A stretch of 64,000 nucleotides of DNA from Pseudonocardia parietis (GTDB lineage Bacteria; Actinomycetota; Actinomycetes; Mycobacteriales; Pseudonocardiaceae), in assembly GCF_017876315.1 (NCBI RefSeq), contig NZ_JAGINU010000002.1, positions 1 to 64,000 on the forward strand. Reading direction: 5' to 3'. The notes beneath the pieces are model-generated. The model did no database searches. It worked only from the letters and a program-made list of their open reading frames with translations, and was not told the DNA's origin. Each line of letters begins with the position of its first letter. The stretch's first letter is position 1. This document shows, piece by piece, positions 41,612-52,559 of the stretch. A program made the translations under genes and the position numbers.

Positions 41612-42244
41612 ATGGCGCGTCCCGACCACACCGTCTTCCTCAAGCGGTCCTTCTCCCGGATGGACCAGCTGGCAACCCCGTTCCTCACCGGACGGCGGCT
41701 CTGCATGCAGCTGGCCCGGGTCGTCCCGTACGGCACGAACGGCGTGGTCGTCGAGCTCGGCGCCGGGCCCGGCGTGCTGGCCGAGCCGATCCGCGAACGG
41801 CTGGGACCGGATGCCCGCTACCTCGCGATCGAGATCGACCCCGAACTCGTGGCGCACCTGCGGCAGCACAAGCCGTGGCTGGAGGCCGTGGAGGGCGACG
41901 TCGCCGACCTCGACCGGATCCTCGACGACGCCGGCATCGACAAGGTGGACGCGTTCGTCTCGACCCTGCCCTGGGCGGTCTTCCCGCAGGACCTGCGGAT
42001 GAAGGTGATGGGCGTGATCGCGAGCCGGCTGGTGCCCGACGGCGTCCTCAGCATGATCATCACTTGGATGGCACTGCCGAAACGGGTCCGGGACCTGCGC
42101 GCCCTGCTGGACGCCCACTTCGACGAGGTCGTCGAGACGGCCACCGAGTGGCGCAACCCGCCGCCGGCACGGACGTTCCTGTGCCGGCGCCCGCTGGCCC
42201 GGCCCAACTCTCTCGACGAGCGAGACACTCGATCAGCGAGCTAG
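41612..42244 (+). CDS. Class I SAM-dependent methyltransferase (phospholipid N-methyltransferase / KsgA-like)
   Basis: 210 residues from an ATG. VVVELGAGPGVLAEPIRERL is SAM motif I, YLAIEIDPEL motif II, and VDAFVSTLPWAVFP motif IV. The order and the phrase STLPW are typical of phosphatidylethanolamine N-methyltransferase-like and rRNA adenine dimethylase-like proteins of this size. First gene to the right of the tRNA fragment, so probably part of the old chromosome. Substrate uncertain. Confidence 0.8.
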   Translation: MARPDHTVFLKRSFSRMDQLATPFLTGRRLCMQLARVVPYGTNGVVVELGAGPGVLAEPIRERLGPDARYLAIEIDPELVAHLRQHKPWLEAVEGDVADLDRILDDAGIDKVDAFVSTLPWAVFPQDLRMKVMGVIASRLVPDGVLSMIITWMALPKRVRDLRALLDAHFDEVVETATEWRNPPPARTFLCRRPLARPNSLDERDTRSAS

Positions 42245-42254
42245 TGTCGGTGGC

Positions 42255-42553
42255 GTGAGCACACCCGGGAGGACCGTGATCGCGGGCGGCGGCCCCGGCG
42301 GGATGCTGCTGGCGTACCTGCTGGCCCGCGCCGGGCTGCCGGTGACGCTGGTGGAGCGCCACCAGGACTTCGACCGTGACTTCCGCGGCGACTCGCTGCA
42401 CCCCTGGACGCTGGAGCTGCTCGACCGGCTCGGGTTGGCCGTGCGGCTGCTGGAGCAGCCGCACGTCAAGGCCCGCCAGTTCCGGCTCCGGACGCCGAAG
42501 GGTCTGATCACGACGTCGGACTACGGGCTGCTCGACACCCCGTACGACTACTT
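42255..42553 (+). pseudogene. N-terminal fragment of an FAD-dependent oxidoreductase
   Basis: The GTG start gives VIAGGGPGGMLLAYLLARAGLPVTLVERHQDFDRDFRGDSLHPWTLELLDRLGL, the FAD-binding beta-alpha-beta unit and the substrate lid of PHBH-type hydroxylases. After TPYDYF (about residue 99) the homology ends and the frame runs into the 3' end of the MFS gene on the other strand. About 300 residues are missing. Confidence 0.8.
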
Positions 42554-43771
42554 TAGCCTGCGGACTCGGGTGCTACCCCGGATACCGGCCCAGCCGATCG
42601 CCGCGGCCGCCAGGAGCAGGAACCCGCCGAGGAGGTAGACGGCCTGGATGCCGAGCGCGGCGGCGAGCATGCCACCGAGGAGCAGCGACGCGAGGCGGCC
42701 CAGCTGCCAGAACACGTCGAAGCTGGCGAAGATCCGTCCGCGCAGATGTGCGGGGGTGTGGGCTTGCAGCAGGGAGTTGAAGGTGACCGCGCCGGTGGAG
42801 GTGCCCAGCCCGTAGATCGCCAGGGCGACCAGGGCGACCGGGAACGCGGTGAACGTCGCGAGCGCGAGGTCGACCAAGCCGCGGAGCACGTAGGGGCCGA
42901 ACACGAACGCCGGGCGGCGCGGATCGCTGAGCAGCCGGCTCACCACCAACGGGCCCAGGAACGCGCCGACGCCGATCGCGCCCAGCAGCAGCCCGTACCC
43001 AGACGGTGGCAGGGCCAGGTGCTCCCGCGCCAACACCACCAGCAAGGCACTCGTCGCACCGGCCGACAGGGCCGCGAGGAGCTGACCCGCCCCGAGTGCG
43101 CGCAACAACCGGTCCGAGGCCAGTACCCGCACCCCGGCCACGGCGTCGGCAAAGAACCCCCGCCGTTCAGTCGAACTGGGGGTGGCCGGTAACCGCAGCC
43201 CGGTGAGCAGAACAGCGCTGGCCACGAAGCTGGCCGCATTGATCCCGAACGCCGGGCCGGGGCCGAGTGCGGCGTAGAGCAGCCCGGCGACAGGCGCCAG
43301 CGCGATCTGGCTCAGTACGGCGGCTGTCCAGATGCCGCTGTTGGCTGCGACGAGCTCGTTCTCGTCGACCAGTGCGGGCACGGCGCTGTTGGCTGCGGGG
43401 TTGAACAGGACCGCTCCGACAGAGAGCCCGAACGCGATCACATACACCGCGACGACGTGGTCGCCGAGCAGGATCAGCGACCCGGCCAGCAGGGCACGCC
43501 ACACGTCCGCGGCGATCATGATCCAGATCCGAGGCAGCCGGTCGACCAGGGCGCCCGCCAGGGGCGCGAGCAACAGGACCGGCACGATCTCGGCGAACAC
43601 CACCGCGCTCACACCCAGGGCCGAGCCGGTCAGGTCGAACACCAGCAGGGCCAGCGCCACTGTTGCGAACACGTCCCCGCATTGCGACGCGGTCCGCGCC
43701 GACCACAGGCGTCGGTAGCCGGGGTGGGCGAACACCGTGCGCAGCCCGACCCGGCGAGATGCAGCGTTCAC
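42548..43771 (-). CDS. MFS transporter (DHA3-like, 12 helices)
   Basis: 407 residues from a GTG at 43771. FAHPGYRRLWSARTASQCGDVFATVALALLVFDLTGSALGVS is the opening typical of the MefA/enterobactin-exporter group, and LAGALVDRLPRIWIMI is motif A. Start overlaps the end of the preceding MFS fragment by 4 bp. Its stop lies at the breakpoint with the truncated oxidase. Substrate unknown; controlled with the fragment by the MerR protein at 44197. Confidence 0.85.
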   Translation of the reverse strand: MNAASRRVGLRTVFAHPGYRRLWSARTASQCGDVFATVALALLVFDLTGSALGVSAVVFAEIVPVLLLAPLAGALVDRLPRIWIMIAADVWRALLAGSLILLGDHVVAVYVIAFGLSVGAVLFNPAANSAVPALVDENELVAANSGIWTAAVLSQIALAPVAGLLYAALGPGPAFGINAASFVASAVLLTGLRLPATPSSTERRGFFADAVAGVRVLASDRLLRALGAGQLLAALSAGATSALLVVLAREHLALPPSGYGLLLGAIGVGAFLGPLVVSRLLSDPRRPAFVFGPYVLRGLVDLALATFTAFPVALVALAIYGLGTSTGAVTFNSLLQAHTPAHLRGRIFASFDVFWQLGRLASLLLGGMLAAALGIQAVYLLGGFLLLAAAAIGWAGIRGSTRVRRLK

Positions 43772-44100
43772 GCTGGCCGCACACCGAGGAACGCCTCCGG
43801 GATGTCGGCCAGCGTGGTCGTGACGGTCAGCATTGCGAACGCCAGCAACGACCCGAGTATCACCGGGCGGCGCCCGAGCCGATCCAACAGTGGCCCCCAT
43901 ACCTGGGGCGTCGCCCCGTACGGGATCAAGTACGCCGGCACCACCAAGCCCAAGCCGCCAGGTGCGGTACCGAACGTCTCTGCCCACCGCGCCCGGATCG
44001 ACGCGATCATGAACGTCGGCGCGAAGCCAGGAACGTCGAGGGTAGGCAGCGCAACTAAGCCCCTGAGTGGACTACGGGTGGCCTTCGGCTGGACGGGCAC
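43768..44100 (-). pseudogene. Truncated MFS transporter (N-terminal two helices)
   Basis: 110 residues from a GTG at 44100 with AAGGGGG 7 bp upstream. LPTLDVPGFAPTFMIASIRARWAETF, GLGLVVPAYLIPYGATPQVWGPLLDRLGRRPVILGSLLAFA and FLGVRPA correspond to helices 1-3 and motif A of a 12-helix MFS protein. The rest is missing; the stop overlaps the next MFS start by 4 bp. Either a relic or the leader cistron of the following gene. Confidence 0.6.
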
Positions 44101-44148
44101 ACCGCATCCCCCTTCTCGTCGGGAACCATCTGGCCTCCCGACGCTAGA

Positions 44149-44175
44149 ACCTTGCCCCAGGGATAGGGTCAAGGT
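44149..44175. promoter_or_regulatory. MerR-type operator between the MFS genes and merR-like gene
   Basis: ACCTTG-N-CCC, a 7-base centre, GGG-N-CAAGGT: perfect ten-base half sites apart from the free positions. Such palindromes in a long promoter spacer are the usual binding sites of MerR proteins. It lies between divergent starts at 44100 and 44197. Confidence 0.65.
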
Positions 44176-44196
44176 GCGATCGTGAGGAGGGGCGCC

Positions 44197-44604
44197 ATGC
44201 GGATGACCGTCGGCGCCGCGGCCCAGGCCGTCGGCGTGAGCCCCAAAGCGGTCCGGCTGTGGGAAGCCAAGGGACTCCTGCCCGCCGCCGAGCGGACTGA
44301 AGCCGGGTACCGGATGTTCACCGACAACGATCTCGAGGTCCTGCGCTTCGTCCGCCAAGCGAAGACCCTCGGCCTGCACCTCGATGAGATCAAAGACATT
44401 CTTGATCTCCAGCGGGGCGGCGAGCAGCCCTGCGGACATGTTCTGTCGTTGCTCGACATGCACATAGCCGAGATTGACCGCCGACTTGATGACCTGACTC
44501 ACTTACGTCAGTCACTATCCCGCGCACGCGCCGCTGGTGCCCGTCAGCATGGCCACAACGCCATGGTCTGTCGGATCATCGAGAATCCAGCAGACAGCGC
44601 ATAG
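44197..44604 (+). CDS. MerR-family transcriptional activator
   Basis: 135 residues from an ATG behind GAGGAGGGG. MTVGAAAQAVGVSPKAVRLWEAKGLLPAAERTEAGYRMFTDNDLEVLRFVRQAKTLGLHLDEIKDILDL is the winged-helix MerR domain; the C-terminal part has Cys in QPCGHV and MVCRII, the positions used for metals in metal-sensing members. Divergent from the MFS genes; likely their activator. The inducer could be a metal or a drug. Confidence 0.88.
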   Translation: MRMTVGAAAQAVGVSPKAVRLWEAKGLLPAAERTEAGYRMFTDNDLEVLRFVRQAKTLGLHLDEIKDILDLQRGGEQPCGHVLSLLDMHIAEIDRRLDDLTHLRQSLSRARAAGARQHGHNAMVCRIIENPADSA

Positions 44605-44860
44605 CTTGCCGCGGATGTCGGCGCGGCTACCGCTCGCCACCGGCGATCCACGCTGCTCGCCCCGCTTCCCTCGTCCGGCCGCTCTGTTGCCCGGTCACAG
44701 TGCCAGCGGTTCACGCCGCCGAAGCCGGATCTTGGACTGCGCACCCAGTTGTGGTTGGGCGCAGCAGCCCCAGCAGGGTCTCGCGGGCCTCGCCCCGGGC
44801 TGCTGTGGCGATCAGCGTGTCCCGTTCGACCCGGCCCGCCCGGATGCCCCACCGGCGAAG
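44605..44860. other. Short non-coding gap
   Basis: 256 bp between convergent merR-like and acyltransferase genes; no hairpin or gene recognised. Confidence 0.4.
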
Positions 44861-45955
44861 TCAAGCACCTCGGTCCCCGCCACGGGGGGATCGGCCTCGT
44901 GGGGCGACCGTCGCGGCGATACGCTCCGGGAACAGGCTGTGCTTCCGCCTGAGCGCGGGTTTCTCGATCCCGAACCAGGACAGCGCCGCCACCAGTGTCA
45001 CGATTGCGAGCCCGACCGTCACGAACAGCGGGGTCGCAGTGCCGCCGAGCCCGGTCAGCACGAGCAGCTGCAACACGGGCCAGTGATAGATGTAGAGCCC
45101 GTAGGATAGGTCCGCGCGCATCGACCACGGCCATCGAAAACCCGCCCCGAACCACACAAGCAGGTAGGCCAGTGGCGCGGCACCGAGCACCCGGTAGTCG
45201 GCGAACGCGGCCACGCTGACCAGGAACAGCGAGGCCGACACCGCTGCCAGGCCGATGTGCATCAGCAGCCGGTCGGCGTAGAGGTAAGCCGCCGCGCCGA
45301 GCAGGAACACGAAAGTCAATCGGAGCACCCGGTCGTTGACGAACACGGGCAGCCCGGCTTCCTGCAGGATCGTCAGCACGGCCAGCACCACGAGGATCAG
45401 TGGGACGATGATCCGACGCTGGCGCAGGACCCCGACACCCCCGAGCACGGCGATGAGCAGGTAACAGAACGCCTCGAAAAACAACGTCCACAACGCCCCG
45501 TTGAAGCTGACGCCCATCGGGGTGCCGGCGAGGATGCCCGCGATGTCGTACTGCACGATCAGCAGGCCGGCGTTGCCGAACAGGTAGCGCAGCGCCGACG
45601 GCTCCCCGGTGAATGGGATGGCCGCGGACAAACCTTGTAGGAGCGCGGCTAGGGGCGCGACCACGAATGTGGTCACCAGCAAACACAACCAGAACCCCGG
45701 CGCGATTCGCAGGAAACGGTGCCACACGAACCGCGGGAAGGACTCGAGGGTCAGGAAGCTGCGAGTGATCAGGAACCCGCTGAGGATGAAGAACCCGTCC
45801 AGCCCGAAATCCCCCAGAGTGGACAGCCCCCAACGCCACTGCTCGCCGGTGCGGATCCCGATCCCGTGATCGATGGCGACCAGCAGCGCGAACGACAACC
45901 GCAGCACGTCGAAGCTGTTGCGCCGTGGATCGAACCGGTCGCCAAGCGTCGTCAT
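44861..45955 (-). CDS. Membrane acyltransferase (acyltransferase 3 / OafA family)
   Basis: 364 residues from an ATG behind GGGAGGG, with about ten helices. RNSFDVLRLSFALLVAIDHGIG has the conserved R-x10-H of the family, and LDGFFILSGFLITRSF, RFLRIAPGFWLCLL and SYGLYIYHWPVLQL are standard blocks. It transfers acetyl or other acyl groups to surface sugars or exported small molecules. No clear operon partner. Confidence 0.88.
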   Translation of the reverse strand: MTTLGDRFDPRRNSFDVLRLSFALLVAIDHGIGIRTGEQWRWGLSTLGDFGLDGFFILSGFLITRSFLTLESFPRFVWHRFLRIAPGFWLCLLVTTFVVAPLAALLQGLSAAIPFTGEPSALRYLFGNAGLLIVQYDIAGILAGTPMGVSFNGALWTLFFEAFCYLLIAVLGGVGVLRQRRIIVPLILVVLAVLTILQEAGLPVFVNDRVLRLTFVFLLGAAAYLYADRLLMHIGLAAVSASLFLVSVAAFADYRVLGAAPLAYLLVWFGAGFRWPWSMRADLSYGLYIYHWPVLQLLVLTGLGGTATPLFVTVGLAIVTLVAALSWFGIEKPALRRKHSLFPERIAATVAPRGRSPRGGDRGA

Positions 45956-46379
45956 TATCCCTCCCGTCTCCCGGTCTCGGGCAGCCGCAGCGCCACCGGG
46001 TCTGAGGCTGAGGCGGTGTCCGCGGCGTAGAAGGAGCCGCTGGCGGCCTACTGGAGCCCTCCCGCGACGTTAGAGTTGGGTCGCTGTGGAGGGACTGAGG
46101 ACCGCGGTACCGACGCGTACTCCCGCACCGCCTCGATGCCGTCCGTGGTCGACGTTCTCCGCAATGTCGGAGATCGACGAGGAAGCCGACGACGGGACGC
46201 GATGGTGACGCGCTCGCCGGACGGCGGTACAGCCAGCGCTGCACCTGAGTCGGGCCCGGTGTGTCGGAGTCACGCAGGTCGGACAGCCTCTTGTCCGGCT
46301 GGTGGGCCGGCCGGTACCCGCCGAGCGGCGTCCCTAGACTTGCGTGGCGTCGGACCACACCCACGAACAGGATATCCTG
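45956..46379. other. Non-coding gap
   Basis: About 420 bp. No gene supported on either strand; probable promoters for both flanking genes. Confidence 0.4.
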
Positions 46380-47159
46380 ATGGCTCGCGGCAACAGGCCT
46401 TCGAAGAAGCGACCGCCGTCGGTGGCCGCGGTCAACCAGCGCCCGCTCCCCTGGGGGACGATCGCCGCGATCGTGGTAATTGTGGGGCTGGCCGCGGTGT
46501 TCATCGGCTACCCGCTGATCCAACGCGGCCAGAACGCGCAGTGGACACCGAGCGAGGACAACCGCGACCCGTCACTGGCCATCCCCGGAATCGTCACGCA
46601 GGAGTACCCGGGCGGCCAGCACGTGCTGGGCGACCAGCAGGTCGCCTACACCCACAGTCCGCCCTTCGGCGGCGCGCACGACGGAGTCTGGGCCGCCTGC
46701 AACGGTGTCGTCTACCCGAACCCGGTGCGCAGCGAAAACCTCGTGCACTCGTTGGAGCACGGCGCCGTATGGATCGCCTACAACCCCGACCAGGTCTCGG
46801 GCGAGGCGGTGTCGTCGCTGCGCGAGCGGGTCGAGGGCCAGCCCTACACGGTGATGTCGCCCTACCCGGGACTCGACTCCCCGATCTCGCTGCAGTCCTG
46901 GGGCCACCAGCTCAAGGTCGGGTCCGCCGACGACGAGCGCATCGAGCAGTTCCTGCGCTCGCTGAGGGTCAACCGGTTCACCCACCCCGAGGTCGGCGCG
47001 TCCTGCGACGCCACCGGCCCGCAGGGCTTCGACCAGGACAACCCGCCGCCGTTCCGGCCGGCGCCACCGCAGCCGGCGGTTGACCGGCAGACGGTGTTCC
47101 CGGAGAACGAGGGCGCGAACCCGGGTCCGCAGCCCGACCAGGGCCTGCCGGGGCAGTGA
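46380..47159 (+). CDS. DUF3105 membrane-anchored protein
   Basis: 259 residues from the ATG at 46380. A basic start, one helix (WGTIAAIVVIVGLAAVFIGYPLI) and an outside DUF3105 domain: QHVLGDQQVAYTHSPPFGGAHDGVWAACNGVVYPNPVRSENLVHSLEHGAVWIAYNP, with conserved His (HSPP, GGAH, HSLEHG) that look like metal ligands. Ends in a Pro-rich tail. Followed 4 bp later by a DUF305 gene, a common actinobacterial pairing. Function unknown; metal handling is inferred. Confidence 0.88.
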   Translation: MARGNRPSKKRPPSVAAVNQRPLPWGTIAAIVVIVGLAAVFIGYPLIQRGQNAQWTPSEDNRDPSLAIPGIVTQEYPGGQHVLGDQQVAYTHSPPFGGAHDGVWAACNGVVYPNPVRSENLVHSLEHGAVWIAYNPDQVSGEAVSSLRERVEGQPYTVMSPYPGLDSPISLQSWGHQLKVGSADDERIEQFLRSLRVNRFTHPEVGASCDATGPQGFDQDNPPPFRPAPPQPAVDRQTVFPENEGANPGPQPDQGLPGQ

Positions 47160-47163
47160 CCGC

Positions 47164-47868
47164 GTGAGCACCGACCTCACCGGCTCCTCGACCCCCGCCC
47201 CCGCGGCCGGTCGGTCGCCCTGGCGGAACCCGCTGGTGGTGACATTGGCCGTGCTGGCGCTGGCGGCCGTCATCGTCGCCGGGCTGGCGGTCCGCGGCGT
47301 CTTCGGCCCCTACGTCCCGCAGCCCGACTCGGTGGATGTCGGGTTCGCCCAGGACATGAGCGTGCACCACCGCCAGGCGGTGGAAATGGCGTCCTGGGCG
47401 CGCGACCACAGCACCGACCCACGGGTGCGGCAGCTGGCCTTCGACATCGAGACCACCCAGAACAGGCAGGCCGGGATCATGCAGGGCTGGCTGGGCCTGT
47501 GGGATGCACCGACGCTACCCAGCGACGGACACATGGCATGGATGACCGCCGGGATGAACCACCCCGGTGACGACATGGCCAGCATGAACGCCGACGGCTC
47601 GATATCCAGGATGCCCGGCATGGCCACCGCCGAGGAGCTGGCCCGGCTGCGGGCAACACCACCCCCACAGCTCGACGCGATGTTTCTGCAGCTGATGCTG
47701 CGCCACCACGAGGGCGGCACCTCGATGCTGCGGTACGGTCGCGACCACGCCGACACCAGCGAGGTGCATAACCTGGCCTCGCAGATGCTGACCGCGCAGA
47801 CCGCGGAGTCGCAGCTGATGACGTCGTTGCTACTCGAGCGGGGCGCTCAGCCCCTCCCTGCGAACTGA
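47164..47868 (+). CDS. DUF305 membrane-anchored protein
   Basis: 234 residues from a GTG 4 bp after the DUF3105 stop. One helix (NPLVVTLAVLALAAVIVAGLAV) anchors it. FAQDMSVHHRQAVEMASWARDHSTD and MFLQLMLRHHEGGTSMLRYGRDHAD are the two DUF305 halves with their His pairs; the loop between has AWMTAGMNHPGDDMASM. Unlike the copies at 30346 and 52829 it is not a lipoprotein. Confidence 0.88.
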   Translation: MSTDLTGSSTPAPAAGRSPWRNPLVVTLAVLALAAVIVAGLAVRGVFGPYVPQPDSVDVGFAQDMSVHHRQAVEMASWARDHSTDPRVRQLAFDIETTQNRQAGIMQGWLGLWDAPTLPSDGHMAWMTAGMNHPGDDMASMNADGSISRMPGMATAEELARLRATPPPQLDAMFLQLMLRHHEGGTSMLRYGRDHADTSEVHNLASQMLTAQTAESQLMTSLLLERGAQPLPAN

Positions 47869-48320
47869 CGAATCGGGGCTCCGCGCCCATTGCTCATCGA
47901 GTTCGGAGAGCGTCAACATCGGGACGGCCCGGCGCCCCACCCGCAGCGACCGGCTGAGCTTGATGTTCGCTGCGTGGTGGTGGCGGAAACCACCTCGGCC
48001 AGCCCGTGATCCTCGGTGCGATGCCTGGTGAGCCTGTTCGACGACGTCCGCGCCGATCGGCACGCCCGTGATGGTTGGCTGGCCGACGCCGGTCCGAAAC
48101 GGCGACCATTTCGCTGCGGCGGTAGAGCGGCTCCCGTGCTCGCCGCTGTTGTTCCCAGCCCGCCGCGCCCGCCTTGTCCCTGGACAGGGGGTCGAGTGGG
48201 CAGGCCCCGGTCGCTGGGATCGGCGAGTGTCCCGGGACGTTCGGGGCGCTGTGTTCCCGTCGTCAGTGTCCTACGCTGTGTCGGAGTTCGACGGGTGTCA
48301 TCGACGAGACGGGACACGGG
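47869..48320. other. Non-coding gap
   Basis: 450 bp without a convincing gene. A minus-strand stretch near 47880-47990 (ANIKLSRSLRVGRRAVPMLTLSELDEQWAR) has a protein-like look but no start or family. Confidence 0.3.
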
Positions 48321-48716
48321 ATGGTGCAGCGGGGTGGGGTCGCTGTGGCCTTGCTGGCTGCCCTCGTCGGGCTGCTGGCGCTGCATCCGCTGTCCTCCGC
48401 CTACGAGGGATCCGTAGGCCACCCGGTGATCGCAACCGCCTCTGCTGATGTCCTCCCGTCGGTGACTCCTACGGCGGGTGCCCCGGGTGGCGGCGCCCAC
48501 ACGGCGGGTTGCCCGGAGTCGCCTGCGGACAGCCACGCCGTCCCGATCGCACAGGTCCGCACCGACGAGCACGAACCCCCGCCGGCCCCGGTGGTCGTTC
48601 CGGCGCTAGACCGGTCGCCACCGACCGGCCCGTCTCCGACCGCGGTGCCGGTACCCGAGACATCGGTCCTCGGCGGTGCGCGTCTACTGATCGGGCTCGG
48701 AATCTCACGGACGTAG
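48321..48716 (+). CDS. Small secreted or membrane protein, unknown
   Basis: 131 residues from the ATG at 48321. A signal-like helix (GGVAVALLAALVGLLALHPLSSA) is followed by a Pro/Thr/Ser-rich, His-containing outside part and a weakly hydrophobic end (LGGARLLIGLGISRT). Likely a two-pass or secreted protein. It precedes the cytochrome oxidase gene and has the general shape of the small proteins next to DUF305 genes. No family assigned. Confidence 0.4.
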   Translation: MVQRGGVAVALLAALVGLLALHPLSSAYEGSVGHPVIATASADVLPSVTPTAGAPGGGAHTAGCPESPADSHAVPIAQVRTDEHEPPPAPVVVPALDRSPPTGPSPTAVPVPETSVLGGARLLIGLGISRT

Positions 48717-48924
48717 ACCGGCCGGCAGCACGCGCCGCGCCCGGGTGTATGCCCGCGATGGCTCCGCCGCGACTGCTGCAGTTCACCTGCGCCCGTCGCC
48801 CCTCTGCCGCCAGGTACATCGGGGCCGGTGCGCGCCCGCCCCAGCTTCTCCTCGGGGCTCGCCATCCCTACGGTCGACGTTGTCGACCAGAGGAGCGGGG
48901 CTCCGGCGTCGAAAGGACCTCTCC

Positions 48925-50679
<1,755 letters not shown>

Positions 50680-51019
50680 CCGCCGTGCGTTGTCCCAGAT
50701 CGGCGCTCTTCCCCGGGCGGTGTCATCTCTGATCGGCACCGCCCGGCACAGCCCCGTCACGACGCACGAGCTACGCCCGAACTGGTGGCATCCGGCGTTG
50801 TTTCAGAAGGGGTGACCGTAGCTATGAGGAGCGCGGCGCAACCAGTGACGTCTCCAGTGGTCGGCGGCGGTGGCGGATACTGAGCCGTTCCGAGTAACGA
50901 AGCGTGACGCTGTGTGACCTTCGGGGCGCGCCGGGAGTGGCTAGGGGAGCGCGGGGCCCCTGCTAGGAAGTGGTCATCCACTATCACAGGCGACGGCCCG
51001 CCAGTTGGTGTACCGGCGG
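50680..51019. other. Non-coding gap
   Basis: 340 bp; no gene supported. Confidence 0.4.
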
Positions 51020-51277
51020 CTATTCGCTCGTTGCCGGGTGCGCCGCCGAGTCGAGTTCGCGCAGCTCACCAGCCCAGTGCCAGGTGCCCTTCTCTGGTTG
51101 GTCGGGCTGCCAGCGCACCAGGACTTGCCCGTGGTCGGGGCCGAGGCCGTACGGGGTGTACACCTCGCGGGCGTAGTCCAGATCGGCGCTAGTGGGCGCA
51201 GCCACGGCGCCGACGAGGCCGGGCCGCGAACGCGACGGGTCGCGCAGCGTGACTCGCCGCCCCACCAACCTCGTCAC
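51020..51277 (-). CDS. Small hypothetical protein
   Basis: 85 residues from a GTG at 51277; earlier starts at 51289 or 51298 are possible. VTRLVGRRVTLRDPSRSRPGLVGAVAAPTSADLDYAREVYTPYGLGPDHGQVLVRWQPDQPEKGTWHWAGELREL looks like a compact beta-barrel (SH3-like) protein. Such proteins are common in actinobacterial plasmids and islands. It follows a zinc-finger-like gene on the same strand. Confidence 0.55.
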   Translation of the reverse strand: MTRLVGRRVTLRDPSRSRPGLVGAVAAPTSADLDYAREVYTPYGLGPDHGQVLVRWQPDQPEKGTWHWAGELRELDSAAHPATSE

Positions 51278-51319
51278 ACACTGCAACATAGCAGGCACCC
51301 GAGGCGGCGCCGGGTGGTG

Positions 51320-51523
51320 TCAGCCACGAACCCAGATTCCGTTCTTGGTCTGCACCAGCCTCAGCTGGCGTGGATCCCGACACACGTCACCGGCGCGGTG
51401 GGCATCCCACAAGTCGGGGTCGTCGAACACGTGCCCACAGCCGCCATGGCGGCGACAGCAGTGCGCGCGGTCCGGCCCGACCCAGCTTTGACCACAGCAC
51501 GTGATCCGGACAATGTTGCTCAC
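51320..51523 (-). CDS. FDXHR-family putative zinc-binding protein
   Basis: 67 residues from a GTG at 51523. CCGQSWVGPDRAHCCRRHGGCGHVFDDPDLWDAHR-x-CRDP has the Cys/His spacing of a small zinc finger found in actinobacterial phages and mobile elements. GTGA overlap with the gene upstream. Function unknown; probably nucleic-acid binding. Confidence 0.75.
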   Translation of the reverse strand: MSNIVRITCCGQSWVGPDRAHCCRRHGGCGHVFDDPDLWDAHRAGDVCRDPRQLRLVQTKNGIWVRG

Positions 51524-51711
51524 CAGGCCGACAATCCTGCCACACCCCCGCGGGTGTTTCCGCCGCGCCGCTGGTCGTCGTCGACCGCGCGCAGGTCCTC
51601 GAAGGCAGCGTTGCGCCGCTCCGCGCCGCGGCCGGCGGCGAGGTCGTCCGCGGTCGCCGCGCCTGGCTGGGCGCTGGACGCCAGGGTCCGCCTCATCGTC
51701 GGCAGCCTCAT
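51520..51711 (-). CDS. Short hypothetical protein coupled to the zinc-finger gene
   Basis: 63 residues (MRLPTMRRTLASSAQPGAATADDLAAGRGAERRNAAFEDLRAVDDDQRRGG), hydrophilic, ending in LSAW. The only support is the 4-bp overlap with the next gene and reasonable composition. No family seen. Confidence 0.4.
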   Translation of the reverse strand: MRLPTMRRTLASSAQPGAATADDLAAGRGAERRNAAFEDLRAVDDDQRRGGNTRGGVAGLSAW

Positions 51712-51794
51712 CCTCGCCGGGCTCGGCGCCGGCCGGTTCCTCCCTCACGCCGAAGATTGTGTGGTGTCCGGGCGCCTGGACGTGTCGCGACCTG

Positions 51795-52325
51795 TCATGC
51801 CGTGCGGCGCGGCGGGGCCACGAACCGGGCGCCCAGTACGTTGGCGGTGACGACCAGGGCCGCGGCGACCAGGATGATGTCCTTGAGCACGTATTGGGCG
51901 GCCAGGGTGGGCAGCCCACCCGGGAACATCTCGGCGGGGAACAGAACGACCGGCGACAGGATCCCGATCAGCCAGCCGACCATCCCCACCATCGCGGCCT
52001 TGAGCAGCCGCCCGGTCAGCAGGCTCAGCCCGATCACGGTCTCCACGACCGCGGTGGCCACGACCGCGGTGGTGCCGCCGACCAGGCCGAAGGTCAGCGC
52101 CTCGGCGGTCCGGGCTGCCAGCGCTTCGGCCGGGGAGGCGCCGGGGATGAACTTCAGGGCGCCGAACCCGGTGATGACCAGTCCCAGGCTGACCCGCAGT
52201 GCTGCGACGCTGTAGGCGGCCAGCCAGGTGACCAGTCCACGCTGGACGCCGCGCAGCGGACCGAGTCGATCCGATGCGGCCGGACGGCGGGTCGGCGAGG
52301 ATGCCGGGGGCCCAGTGGTCGTCAT
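51795..52325 (-). CDS. DoxX-family membrane protein
   Basis: 176 residues from an ATG behind CAGGAG. Four helices; LRVSLGLVITGFGALKFIPGASPAEALAARTAEAL and VETVIGLSLLTGRLLKAAMVGMVGWLIGIL fit the DoxX/DUF417-like group. DoxX proteins are quinone-linked or redox-related membrane proteins, some acting with superoxide dismutase in mycobacteria. Stands alone here. Confidence 0.8.
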   Translation of the reverse strand: MTTTGPPASSPTRRPAASDRLGPLRGVQRGLVTWLAAYSVAALRVSLGLVITGFGALKFIPGASPAEALAARTAEALTFGLVGGTTAVVATAVVETVIGLSLLTGRLLKAAMVGMVGWLIGILSPVVLFPAEMFPGGLPTLAAQYVLKDIILVAAALVVTANVLGARFVAPPRRTA

Positions 52326-52559
52326 GGCGATCTCCTGTTCGATGTAGGGCCACCCCGATGATGACGCCGGGACAACCAGCACTGGATCGGTCGGCGGCGA
52401 ATCCGTCGGCGATTGCCTCGTGCGGTGCACCGCGACCGACCACGGGGGACCTACGCCCGCCGATGCAGACCCGGGGCCGCTCCCGGACCGAACCGGGCCG
52501 CCGTGGAGGCCCACCCCGGCCGAGACCTTCGCGGCGCTGCCCATGCGGAGCGACCGCAG

